Source: Ancylobacter novellus DSM 506 (GTDB lineage: Bacteria > Pseudomonadota > Alphaproteobacteria > Rhizobiales > Xanthobacteraceae). Taken from it: a DNA stretch of 64,000 nucleotides. The stretch's first letter is position 1; each line of letters begins with the position of its first letter. The stretch covers positions 3,038,001-3,102,000 of the forward strand of contig NC_014217.1 in the NCBI RefSeq assembly GCF_000092925.1, written 5' to 3'. The notes under the pieces were generated by a model. That model made no database searches and was not told where the DNA came from. It saw only the letters and a program-made list of their open reading frames with translations. Made by a program: the position numbers and the translations under genes. Below are positions 45,777 through 53,325 of the stretch, piece after piece.

Positions 45777-46441
45777 TCGCCCGACCCGCCATGCTCGCCC
45801 TCGCGGCAGTATTCGGCATCATCCTCGGGATGCCCGCTGTCACGAGTACGCCGACGGGATTTGTCAGCTCAACGCCAGAGCCTCCAGCTAGCCATTCGCC
45901 GTCAACGTCCCCCCGGCAGACTTTGCAGGTGCCTTCACCGCCAGTTCTGATGGCGCTGCTGAGGAGTACGCTCGCCGCTGTCAACCAGGCCAATGTAACC
46001 GGCAATTACTCAGTGCTGCGCGACTTGGGCTCGCCGGCGTTCCGCGAGAATTACAATCCCGCTCAGTTGGCGGATCGCTTCCGCCCATGGCGCGATAACT
46101 CCCTGGATTTCGCTGCGATCCTTTTGCTCGATGCGAAGCTGTCGCGCGCACCCTCGATAGACGAGCATGGCGTGCTTCAACTCGCTGGGTATTTCCCGAC
46201 CGAGCCGCTTCGCATCGGCTTTGATCTTGGATTCCAGGCCGTCAACGGCAATTGGCGACTTTCGACGATTTCCGTCAATGCTCGGGACAGTAGCTCAGAA
46301 GTCGGAAATTCGGAGGCCAAGACATCTCTTCCGGATGCCCCTCCTGCAAAGAGCACCGCCTCTAAGAATGTTCAGCCGGTCGGGGCCACCGCCTCCATAA
46401 CGGAGCCCTCCGTGCCCCGGCCGTTCAACATGCGTCCTTGA
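45770..46441 (+). CDS. Exported hypothetical protein coupled to the adhesin gene
   Basis: The ATG overlaps the end of the adhesin gene by seven bases. The 223-residue product has a signal peptide (PAMLALAAVFGIILGMPAVT), a Ser/Pro/Thr-rich linker, then a folded domain with TLAAVNQANVTGNYSVLRDL, GSPAFRENYNPAQLADRF and GYFPTEPLRIGFDLGFQAVN plus WRLSTISV. This domain is of a family found in rhizobia and is often near surface or export genes; its fold recalls small NTF2-like periplasmic domains. The C-terminal tail is low complexity. A role in adhesin assembly or stability is inferred from the coupling. Confidence 0.8.
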   Translation: MVIARPAMLALAAVFGIILGMPAVTSTPTGFVSSTPEPPASHSPSTSPRQTLQVPSPPVLMALLRSTLAAVNQANVTGNYSVLRDLGSPAFRENYNPAQLADRFRPWRDNSLDFAAILLLDAKLSRAPSIDEHGVLQLAGYFPTEPLRIGFDLGFQAVNGNWRLSTISVNARDSSSEVGNSEAKTSLPDAPPAKSTASKNVQPVGATASITEPSVPRPFNMRP

Positions 46442-46511
46442 GCTCAACCGCGCAGATGTCAGCCGACATGCGGCAAGCTCCGCTGAATCAACAGCGGAAA
46501 AGCAGCGCGGC

Positions 46512-46832
46512 GTGCCTTTCAAGCCTGGGCAGAGCGGGAATCCAGCCGGCCGTCCGAAGGGCTCCAAGCATAAGCTGGGCGAGGACCTCCTCAGCGATCT
46601 GTATATCAACTTCCGGCAGCACGAGCCGAGCGTGATCGCCAAGGTGCGGGAGACGAAGCCGGAGGTGTATCTGAAGGTGGTCGCTAGCCTCCTGCCTCGT
46701 GAGGTGAAGCTCGACGCACCGGATCTCCGCGAGCTGAGCGACGCCGAGCTGATGGCCGTCATCAATGCCACTGCGGCAGCAGCGGGCCTGGAGATCAGCG
46801 AAGCTGCCGACGAGACGCCATGCCAGCATTGA
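46512..46832 (+). CDS. DUF5681-type phage-related protein
   Basis: Starting at GTG, the product begins MPFKPGQSGNPAGRPKGSKH, the signature of DUF5681-type proteins found in prophages and phage-like islands, often near terminase genes. The rest is helical (LLSDLYINFRQHEPSVIAKV, LRELSDAELMAVINATAAAA). At 106 residues it has about the usual length. It overlaps the next gene by 13 bases, as compact phage genes do. No terminase is seen, so it is part of a relic. Confidence 0.8.
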   Translation: MPFKPGQSGNPAGRPKGSKHKLGEDLLSDLYINFRQHEPSVIAKVRETKPEVYLKVVASLLPREVKLDAPDLRELSDAELMAVINATAAAAGLEISEAADETPCQH

Positions 46833-47396
46833 AGGCCAAACGCTCGATCGAGACGGTTTCTGAAGCTGCCAATGTGCCCGAACCGAAGGTCTACCGGCTG
46901 GAGGCAAAGGCGCGGGACGGCGAAATCGACACGCCTCACTCTGACAAGGTTCGCTGGTGCCTTCAGTACCTGAACGCGTTCGGCACCACTTCTTCCGACT
47001 TCGCCAATGTCGAGCTGAACCGACTGATTTCGGTCGTATCCTCGGGTTCCGAACCGGATATGAGGCGCCTCAACGCCGCGCTTGCCGTTGTCGACGGTAT
47101 CCAGTCGGAGAACGAGGTCGAGGCCACGCTGGCGGTGCAGACGGCCGCAACTCACGCCATGACGATGACCATGATGTCGTGGTCACAGAACGCATCGATG
47201 CTCCCGCACATGGAAGCGGCCGGCAATCTCGCGGTGAAGCTCTCCCGCACCTTCACGGCCCAGGTGGAGGCTTTGACCAAGCTCCGCCGCAAGGGAGAGC
47301 AAAAGGTCACCCGTCGAACATGTCCACGTCCATGCCGGCGGACAGGCCGTTGTTGGCAACGTCACCCATACCGGCAAGACATGGGAGAAATGGAAA
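46820..47396 (+). pseudogene. Phage-related hypothetical gene with a frameshift
   Basis: The first 164 codons (MPALKAKRSIETVSEAANVP to KLRRKGEQKV) look like a normal helical protein. At about 47311 one extra C shifts the frame. In the next frame the expected continuation VEHVHVHAGGQAVVGNVTHT is found, a pattern seen in related phage-island proteins. Past 47370 the original end cannot be assigned with certainty because it overlaps the next gene. As it stands the frame continues to 47668 with an Arg-rich, unlikely sequence. It lies between two other phage-type genes. Confidence 0.7.
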
Positions 47397-47668
47397 ATGC
47401 CCGACAAGCCTATGCGGACGACGCCCGACCCCTCGCATTTGCACCTGCGTCCCCGGTGTGGAGCGAAGACCCGGAGCGGGAGCCCGTGCCAATCTCCAGC
47501 GGTGCACCGTACGAAGCGCTGCCGCATGCACGACGGAGTTGCCGGAGCCGGGGCTCCTCGCGAGCCGTCCAACGGCAATTACAGGCACGGGCGGCGCACC
47601 ATCGATTTCTTGAAGCTCGGCGTTTCCTGGAGATGGTGCGGCAGGCCGTCGGCCGGCTCGACGGTTAA
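47397..47668 (+). pseudogene. Phage-related HGGxC-type protein gene, frameshifted
   Basis: The frame begins MPDKPMRTTPDPSHLHLRP, then CGAKTRSGSPCQSPAVHRTK and CRMHDGVAGAGAP, a small Cys/His-containing family common in rhizobial prophages. After NYRHGRRTIDF the frame breaks near 47612. The expected C-terminus LEARRFLEMVRQAVGRLDG is in the neighbouring frame and ends with TAA at 47666-47668. One missing base explains this. In the present frame it would run to 47726. Confidence 0.7.
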
Positions 47669-47722
47669 AGTTCATCAGCATTCAATTTGGGAGCGACACC
47701 CTCCCCCGTCTCAAAGCCGGCT

Positions 47723-47959
47723 CTAGTCGATGACCGGATGTTCTCCCCGAATATCGTCGATGATGTCGCTCAATAGGCTGATGCGCTCGCCGGAAAACTC
47801 CGCGTCATCAGGGAAAAGTTCAACCAGCTCGGCTGTCCAGTTTGCACCATTGTGCTCGGATGCGACCTGGAGGATTAGCACCTCGCCGCGCCGTATCGGC
47901 CCCAGCCGCTGTTGGGCCGCCTCTTGGATCGCATACAGGATCTCGTCTCTCGTCTTCAT
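47723..47959 (-). CDS. Small hypothetical protein, 78 aa
   Basis: ATG at 47959 is followed by MKTRDEILYAIQEAAQQRLG and a beta-rich core (RRGEVLILQVASEHNGANWT), then an acidic helix (ISLLSDIIDDIRGEHPVID). The pattern suggests a compact alpha-beta protein. An in-frame upstream extension to 48106 has poor composition. No family is recognised. It faces the phage-like genes convergently. Confidence 0.65.
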   Translation of the reverse strand: MKTRDEILYAIQEAAQQRLGPIRRGEVLILQVASEHNGANWTAELVELFPDDAEFSGERISLLSDIIDDIRGEHPVID

Positions 47960-48109
47960 GCCGTCACCCCCTCGTTCGGCCGAGCGTCCATTCGCCTGCC
48001 AGTGAGGAGACAACGGGCGTCGCGCCCATGTGTTGCCAGAACGATGCGGACAAAGAGCCGCTCGCTCCAGCGGTAGGCTGAAGCGGGCGGGGGCCGGTCG
48101 TGCCACGTC

Positions 48110-48292
48110 TTAGCGCTGACCGCCCTTGTGCTGCTCATTCTGGTCACGGCGTTCCTCGCCGTGCTGCTTCTGCCCACCCGGATTCTTGGTGTGCTGCTGG
48201 CCGGGGTTCTGTTGACCGGGCTTCTGATTCGGATCCTGCCTGTGCTGGTCCCGATCACCCATGCCCTGCTTGTTGTCCGGATTATTGGCCAT
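48110..48292 (-). CDS. Small hydrophilic Gln/Asn-rich protein, 60 aa
   Basis: The product MANNPDNKQGMGDRDQHRQD, continuing with NQKPGQQNPGQQ and ending EQHKGGQR, is extremely polar and probably disordered. Similar short proteins rich in Gln, Asn, Gly and Pro are common in alphaproteobacteria and resemble small desiccation or stress proteins. The role is unknown. The family resemblance and even codon use support it. Confidence 0.65.
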   Translation of the reverse strand: MANNPDNKQGMGDRDQHRQDPNQKPGQQNPGQQHTKNPGGQKQHGEERRDQNEQHKGGQR

Positions 48293-48371
48293 TGTAGTTC
48301 TCCCTATGCGGATGATGCCGCGCGAGAGAAACGGTCTTTTGGAGCGATGGTTCCCTCCCGCTCCGTTATGT

Positions 48372-48914
48372 CTACTTGTGCAATTTCAGTAGTTCCGGGA
48401 TTTTCCAAAGTGGTATTTCGCTCTTATTTTGCACCGCATAACAATATTTCAGCGCTACACGTTGTCTAGGAGGGGTACCTTTCTTGGCGTTATTGGAGTA
48501 GCACAACAATGGGTCCAGGCGTATCTCTCTACTCAACGATGGAATAAGCCCATGAAAGCGGCGGAATTCAATGCCGCAGTTCTTCGCGATGGACACCTTT
48601 TCGACTGCCTCCATCTCACCCTTGAGCCGCGCCAGCTCATAACTGGTGGCATCATCGCCGCCGATGAAGAAGAGGGCGGGCCAGAAGATAACGATCCCGA
48701 CCGTAGTGGCCACGGCATCATTTGTCGCTTTCTGGTTTTGCGCCCCGGTGACCTGCATGACCCGAGCGGAGATCCGCTCGGCCTCCATGCCGATTTGTTG
48801 GCAGCTATACTGTTCATAAGAGAGCGGCGAGACATATGCCGCCGCGATTTTGTCTGCTGACTTCGCGCAGCCCACGCACAATAGCGCCGCCGCCGATATG
48901 GCCGCCCACTTCAT
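48372..48914 (-). CDS. Lipoprotein with membrane segment, possibly extended at the C-terminus
   Basis: The N-terminus MKWAAISAAALLCVGCAKSA has a lipobox (LCVGC), so the protein should be lipid-anchored. The region YVSPLSYEQYSCQQIGMEAE with AERISARVMQVTGAQN and TVGIVIFWPALFFIGG fits a rhizobial lipoprotein family that normally ends soon after a KNC motif. Here about 65 further residues follow (GIEFRRFHGLIPSLSREIRL and beyond) with unrelated composition and the DNA turns AT-richer. The extra part may come from loss of the normal stop codon. The function is unknown. Confidence 0.75.
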   Translation of the reverse strand: MKWAAISAAALLCVGCAKSADKIAAAYVSPLSYEQYSCQQIGMEAERISARVMQVTGAQNQKATNDAVATTVGIVIFWPALFFIGGDDATSYELARLKGEMEAVEKVSIAKNCGIEFRRFHGLIPSLSREIRLDPLLCYSNNAKKGTPPRQRVALKYCYAVQNKSEIPLWKIPELLKLHK

Positions 48915-49051
48915 ACTTGCCCCCTGACCCGCAACTTACGGTATCATGGGAAAGGTTGAAGTCTAGCCGGCCCGTGGTGGCTACGGACGACCCTCGATGC
49001 CGCTGCAATGGTCTCCCATCGTGGTCGGCAAGAGCTAAATGCTACGTGTGA

Positions 49052-49288
49052 CTATTCCATCTCATCTGGGGCGCGGCCATAGCGCGCCAGGACGACCGCC
49101 GGCTCGAACTCGCCTAAGCCGGGATCGCCGTTGCGGGAGAAGGCTATAGCGCCGGCATGCTTCTGAGCGAGCGCCGCCGCGCGCCCAATGGCGGCCATAG
49201 CCGTTTGCGCCTCCTGCGCCTCGCCGGGCTGAAGGTCGCCATCGTCGTCTTCGACGAACGGCAGGGCGACGTAATAGGTGACGCTCAT
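49052..49288 (-). CDS. Small hypothetical protein, 78 aa
   Basis: ATG at 49288 has GGAGACTGAC in front. The product starts MSVTYYVALPFVEDDDGDLQ and continues with a helix (AQTAMAAIGRAAALAQKHAG) and a strand (AIAFSRNG), an alpha-beta layout. A longer frame to 49324 adds an unlikely segment. It is one of three small minus-strand genes (49052, 49329, 49519) that probably share a transcript. Function unknown. Confidence 0.7.
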   Translation of the reverse strand: MSVTYYVALPFVEDDDGDLQPGEAQEAQTAMAAIGRAAALAQKHAGAIAFSRNGDPGLGEFEPAVVLARYGRAPDEME

Positions 49289-49328
49289 GTCAGTCTCCCT
49301 TGCGCCGGAGCTCACCGCCGGCATGGCG

Positions 49329-49535
49329 CTAGAATTTCAGGGCGTCGGCCTCATCCGCGAAGTGCACGGCAATGTGGCGGAGGCCGCCGACCAGCTCCAC
49401 CGAAGTGCGTGGGGCGCAGGATGGATAGAACCTGCCGCCCTCTAGCAGGTCGCGCCCATGCTCCTCCGGAAAGAGCAGCCGGAACGGATATTCCCGGCGG
49501 ATCGCGCCGGGACTGATCTCACCCTTCCGACGCAT
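49329..49535 (-). CDS. Small hypothetical protein, 68 aa
   Basis: ATG at 49535 gives MRRKGEISPGAIRREYPFRL with GRFYPSCAPRTSVELVGG and a final FADEADALKF. The MRRKGE start and the later strand pattern recur in small proteins of rhizobial genomes. Its first 17 bases overlap the end of the gene at 49519-49746, suggesting coupling. The length is typical and no signal or membrane segment is seen. Function unknown. Confidence 0.65.
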   Translation of the reverse strand: MRRKGEISPGAIRREYPFRLLFPEEHGRDLLEGGRFYPSCAPRTSVELVGGLRHIAVHFADEADALKF

Positions 49536-49746
49536 CGCGAGTCTCCCGCGACGGCCGTCCGCGGACATAGCCCCATGAGGCTTCCTGCCGCGCTTTCTGC
49601 AGTTCCATCTCTAGGAATTGCTGTCCGATCAGCAAAGCCTTGATGGCGGCGCGCGGGTCTCCCCCACTCATCGCCAACACCTCGTCTACATCGGCCTCCT
49701 CAATGGCAATGGTTTCCCGTTCGGCGGGCGCGTGCTCGCTCGGCAT
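49519..49746 (-). CDS. Small hypothetical protein, 75 aa
   Basis: ATG at 49746 gives MPSEHAPAERETIAIEEADV, then DEVLAMSGGDPRAAIKALLI, an acidic helix-rich region typical of short rhizobial proteins, and a C-terminal GYVRGRPSRE. A longer frame to 49887 overlaps the divergent SRAP gene and is unlikely. It is the first of three small minus-strand genes. Function unknown. Confidence 0.7.
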   Translation of the reverse strand: MPSEHAPAERETIAIEEADVDEVLAMSGGDPRAAIKALLIGQQFLEMELQKARQEASWGYVRGRPSRETRDASEG

Positions 49747-49798
49747 GGTCGGCGGTCCTCGTTGATGCCGAGATTGATTCCATGAGAACGAATAGAGA

Positions 49799-50452
49799 AC
49801 AAGCGGCATTCCGCAGCCAGAGATCCACGCCATCTCTCGCCCGCTCGTGGTCGAGACGCCCTCGAACTTCCCGCCGCAATACAACATCGCTCCGACCGAC
49901 CAAGCCGGCGTGATCTGGAAAGGTGAGGACAGCCGATGGCATTACGAAGTGATGCGCTGGGGCCTGATCCCGCGCTGGTGGTCGCGTCCCATTAAGGGCA
50001 TGGCGCCGATGCACAATGCCCGCGCCGAAGAGGTCGACACCAAGCCGGCCTTCCGCGACGCATTCAAGCGCACGCGCTGTCTGGTGCCGGCCTCGGGCTT
50101 CTTCGAGTGGACCGGCGACCGCAAGGCCCGCAAACCGCACTTCAGCAGCAGCACCGACAATCAGCCGCTGAAGTTCGCCGGGCTCTACGACCGTTGGAAG
50201 AACCGGGAGACGGGCGAGGTGATTTCCTCATTCACCATCATCGTCACGGACGCCAACCCTTTCATGGGCGAGATCCATGACCGCATGCCGGTGATACTGG
50301 CGGAGGAGAATTGGGACGCCCGGCTCGACGCCCCCCGCAAGGATCTGCTTGTGCCGGCGAGCGATGCCGAGCTGCAGCGCTGGCGCGTCACGGAGAAGAT
50401 GAACGCCAGCACATACAAGGAGGCGGATTCGGTGGAGCCAGTCCCGGAATAG
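49799..50452 (+). pseudogene. SRAP (YedK/HMCES-like) gene lacking start and catalytic Cys
   Basis: The body is a clear SOS-response-associated peptidase domain: NFPPQYNIAPTDQAGVI, MRWGLIPRWW, MHNARAEEVDTKPAFRDAFK, RCLVPASGFFEW and MPVILAEENWDARL. These proteins crosslink to abasic sites through Cys-2 at the very start (MCGR). Here the frame upstream reads ACA AGC GGC ATT (Thr-Ser-Gly-Ile) at 49799-49810, where ATG TGC GGC would be expected, and a stop precedes it. The first available start is GTG at 49847, 16 codons later. Without Cys-2 the protein should lack its DNA-crosslinking activity. Confidence 0.82.
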
Positions 50453-50492
50453 CTGATCAGCTTTCTGGTGACGTTGAGGGTCGGGCTTTGGC

Positions 50493-51020
50493 CTACTTGC
50501 GCTTTGTGGGCTTGCGAGGCGCTGCCCGCTTCGGTGGAGGAAGAGGCGGGAGTTGGCTGAGCAGTAAGGTTAGGTAGCTGCCGCCATATCGCCGCGTCCT
50601 CTCCTCCTTCTCCAGTAGATAGCTCTCAAGCGCCCTCCTGAAGTCATCCTCCCTCTGTGAGGCGCGCCCCTTGGCGAAACCGTCGGTCGCCAATCTCTCG
50701 GCTGTCAGCCGGAGCGCGCAACTCAGGAGATAGCGTAGCTCCGCGTCATAAGGATCTTCATCGCTCGGAAGAAGCCGCTCATGAACGCCAAGAACTCCGG
50801 TGCGGATAGGCGGCCCAAAGCGCACCCCGCCGGCAGTCCACTTTCCATACAGTTCCCTCAGCGCATCCATCACTCTGTAGGAATTGTCGGGTCCCCGTCC
50901 AACCGCCCGCAGGACTTCAATAACGAGCGCTTCGAACGCCTCGGCCGCTAATGCCTCGGCATAGGCCGCCTCTCTCTCCTCCGGGCTTCCACTGCCCTCG
51001 ATCACCCGCAGATCAACCAT
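50493..51020 (-). CDS. Hypothetical protein, 175 aa
   Basis: A soluble helical protein (MVDLRVIEGSGSPEEREAAY, EALVIEVLRAVGRGPDNSYR, DAELRYLLSCALRLTAERLA). It ends in a basic, Pro- and Lys-rich tail (PPKRAAPRKPTKRK). No catalytic motif, signal peptide or membrane segment is seen. The good composition over the full length supports a real gene. No family is recognised. It is next to the breakpoint of the tauC fragment. Confidence 0.65.
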   Translation of the reverse strand: MVDLRVIEGSGSPEEREAAYAEALAAEAFEALVIEVLRAVGRGPDNSYRVMDALRELYGKWTAGGVRFGPPIRTGVLGVHERLLPSDEDPYDAELRYLLSCALRLTAERLATDGFAKGRASQREDDFRRALESYLLEKEERTRRYGGSYLTLLLSQLPPLPPPKRAAPRKPTKRK

Positions 51021-51184
51021 CGCAGCTTCCTCCAGTAGGAGGCAGCATGGGTTCGGTCTAACGACGGTGTCGAGTGCGGCGGAGCATTCCCGTCAGATCC
51101 CGCGTCCTCCCGCAAAATCCCGGCTAGCGCCGTCAGATTTTGGGGCCGTTGTTGGGGTAAGCCGGCAAGCGATATCGAAATATC

Positions 51185-51790
51185 GTGATAACAGAATATG
51201 TTACGCCGATAATATGGCGGGCCGCGAGCGATGAAACGGAGAACTACGTCTACGTCGGCATTCCGCTGGGCCTGGCCATGGGCATGAGCCCCGCGATCCG
51301 CGGCCTTCTCGACCCGCCGATCGAATTCTACCGGCCGATCCCGCCGCTCGCCTATCTGCCGCTGATGATCATCTGGTTCGGCATCGGCGAGTTGTCGAAG
51401 GTCCTGCTCATCTTCCTCAGCGTCTTCGCGCCGGTGGCGCTCGGCGCACGGGCGGGCGTCAAGTCGGCGGCGATCGAACAGATCCACGCCGCCTATTCCT
51501 TCGGCGCCTCGCGCTGGAAGGTGCTGTGCCACGTCATCCTGCCGGCCTCGCTGCCGGAAATCCTCACCGCGATGCGGATCGGCATCGGCTTCGGCTGGAC
51601 CACGCTGGTCGCCGCCGAGATGATCGCCGCCACCGAGGGGCTGGGCTACATGGTGCTCTCCGCCAGCCAGTTCCTGCAGACCTCCACCGTCATCATGGGC
51701 ATCGTCGTCATCGCCGCGATCGCCTGCCTCTTCGACATGCTGATGCGCCTGATCGAGCGCAGGATTGTGCCCTGGAAGGGCAAGATGTGA
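51185..51790 (+). pseudogene. 5'-truncated ABC permease gene, TauC/SsuC type
   Basis: From about 51255 the frame matches TauC/SsuC-type permeases of sulfonate importers: VGIPLGLAMGMSPAIRGLLD, PPLAYLPLMIIWFGIGELSK, the EAA-like loop AAYSFGASRWKVLCHVILPA and MIAATEGLGYMVLSASQFLQ. The first 80-90 residues of a normal permease (about 270-280), including the first membrane helices, are missing. The frame before 51255 is unrelated. It ends overlapping the region just before the next gene. Transport by this protein is unlikely. Other genes of the operon (binding protein, ATPase) are not in the window. Confidence 0.85.
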
Positions 51791-51798
51791 GCCTCGCC

Positions 51799-53109
51799 AT
51801 GACCGTGACCTATCTCAAGAAGGCCCTCCGTACCGCCCATTCCGACGAAAGCGACGTGCGCAAGGCCGTCGCCGGGATGCTCGCCACCATCGACGCCGAA
51901 GGCGAGGAGGCGGTGCGCCGCCTCTCCCGGCAGTTCGACCGCTGGGAGGGCGAGATCGTCCTCTCCGATGCGGCGCGGCAGGCGGCGATCGCCGCCGTTC
52001 CCGAGCGGACCAAGGACGACATACGCTTCGCCCACCGCAACATCCGCCGCTTCGCCGAGGCGCAGAAGGCGACGGTGCTGGATTGCAGCATCGAGGTAAT
52101 TCCCGGCCTCACCGCGGGACAGAAGCAGATTCCCGTGGAGGCCGCCGGCTGCTACGTGCCGGGAGGGCGCTATGCGCACATCGCCAGTGCCATCATGACC
52201 ATCACCACCGCGCGCGTGGCGGGGGTGAGCCATGTCACCGCCTGCTCGCCGCCGCGTCCGGGGCTAGGCATCCCCCCGGAAATTGTCTTCGCAATGGATC
52301 TGTGCGGGGCGGACGCGATCCTCAATCTCGGTGGCGTGCAGGGCGTGGCGGCGATGGCCAACGGCCTTTTCGGCCTGCCGAAGGCGGACGTGCTGGCCGG
52401 ACCCGGCAACCAGTATGTGGCCGAGGCCAAGCGGATCCTCTATGGCCGCGTCGGCATCGACATGTTCGCCGGGCCGACCGACAGCATGGTCCTCGCCGAC
52501 GCGACGGCGGACGCCGACCTCGTCGCCGGCGACCTGATAGGCCAGGCCGAGCACGGCTACAACTCGCCGGTCTGGCTGGTCACGACGTCACGTTCGCTTG
52601 CTGAGGCGGTGATGGAGCGCGTGCCGACCCTCATCGAGGCACTACCGGAACCGAACCGTTCCAGCGCGCGGGCGGCATGGACGGACTATGCCGAAGTGAT
52701 CCTGTGCGACGAGGCGCAGGAGATGGCGGATGTTGCCGACCGCCACGCGCCTGAGCACCTGCACGTCCAGGCCGCCGACCTCGACTGGTGGCTCGGGCGG
52801 CTACGCGCCTATGGCTCGCTGTTCCTCGGCGAGGAGACGACGGTCGCGTTCGGCGACAAGACGTCCGGCCCCAACCACGTGCTGCCGACCTCCGGAGCGG
52901 CGCGCTACACGGGCGGCCTCTCCGTGCACAAGTTCATGAAGACGGTAACGTGGCAGCGCGCGACCCGCACGGCCGCTCGCGACCTTGCCCTGGTCACTGC
53001 CCGCATCTCCCGCAAGGAGGGCATGGAAGGCCACGCTCGCACCGCGGATATACGCCTGGCACGCTTCTTTCCTGATGAGACGTTCGACCTCACGCCGGCA
53101 GATGAGTGA
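51799..53109 (+). CDS. HisD-family dehydrogenase, sulfopropanediol dehydrogenase (HpsN)-like
   Basis: A 436-residue zinc-dependent alcohol dehydrogenase of the histidinol dehydrogenase family. All expected zinc ligands and active-site residues can be placed: Gln and His in GQAEHG, Asp in AFGDKTSG, His in EGMEGHARTAD, and Glu-His in HAPEHLHV. The nucleotide-binding part has GPGNQYVAEAK and GPTDSMVLAD. Linkage to a sulfonate-type permease and no other his genes favours an HpsN-like role, oxidising 2,3-dihydroxypropane-1-sulfonate to sulfolactate, over histidine synthesis. ATG at 51799 is chosen; an in-frame GTG at 51787 overlaps the permease stop. Confidence 0.85.
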   Translation: MTVTYLKKALRTAHSDESDVRKAVAGMLATIDAEGEEAVRRLSRQFDRWEGEIVLSDAARQAAIAAVPERTKDDIRFAHRNIRRFAEAQKATVLDCSIEVIPGLTAGQKQIPVEAAGCYVPGGRYAHIASAIMTITTARVAGVSHVTACSPPRPGLGIPPEIVFAMDLCGADAILNLGGVQGVAAMANGLFGLPKADVLAGPGNQYVAEAKRILYGRVGIDMFAGPTDSMVLADATADADLVAGDLIGQAEHGYNSPVWLVTTSRSLAEAVMERVPTLIEALPEPNRSSARAAWTDYAEVILCDEAQEMADVADRHAPEHLHVQAADLDWWLGRLRAYGSLFLGEETTVAFGDKTSGPNHVLPTSGAARYTGGLSVHKFMKTVTWQRATRTAARDLALVTARISRKEGMEGHARTADIRLARFFPDETFDLTPADE

Positions 53110-53122
53110 CCGGCAGCAGGCA

Positions 53123-53300
53123 ACCGATCCCAGCCCGCCGGCAGATACCCGCTATCGGCACACCGCCCGCTCCCTGCTTCAGGATGAACGCCTTCTGCGC
53201 GTCCGAGAACTTCGATGCCTTCGTCGTCTTCCGCTCCTCCCAGCCCAGGGATTTTGATGCGGAAAACTCCAGCTTCAAACGGTCCAGTTTTCGGGGATCA
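53123..53300 (-). mobile_element. 5' end of an IS3-family element (IS407-like)
   Basis: On the minus strand the sequence starts with TGATCCCCGAAAACTGGACC, which has the form of an IS3/IS407-type terminal inverted repeat, at 53281-53300. It continues into the start of orfA: KASKFSDAQKAFILKQGAGG, then VPIAGICRRAGI, the N-terminal helix-turn-helix of the transposase. Similarity ends at about 53123, and the rest of the element is missing. It lies 13 bases from the HpsN-like gene. The orfB relic at 788-911 belongs to the same type and has the same orientation. Confidence 0.78.
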
Positions 53301-53325
53301 GATCAATCAACGCCTGCCGTCGACT

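Noticed and set aside
51799..53109. Histidinol dehydrogenase of the histidine pathway
   Set aside because: No other his genes are near and the gene follows a sulfonate-type permease, so an HpsN-like role is preferred, although the fold is the same.
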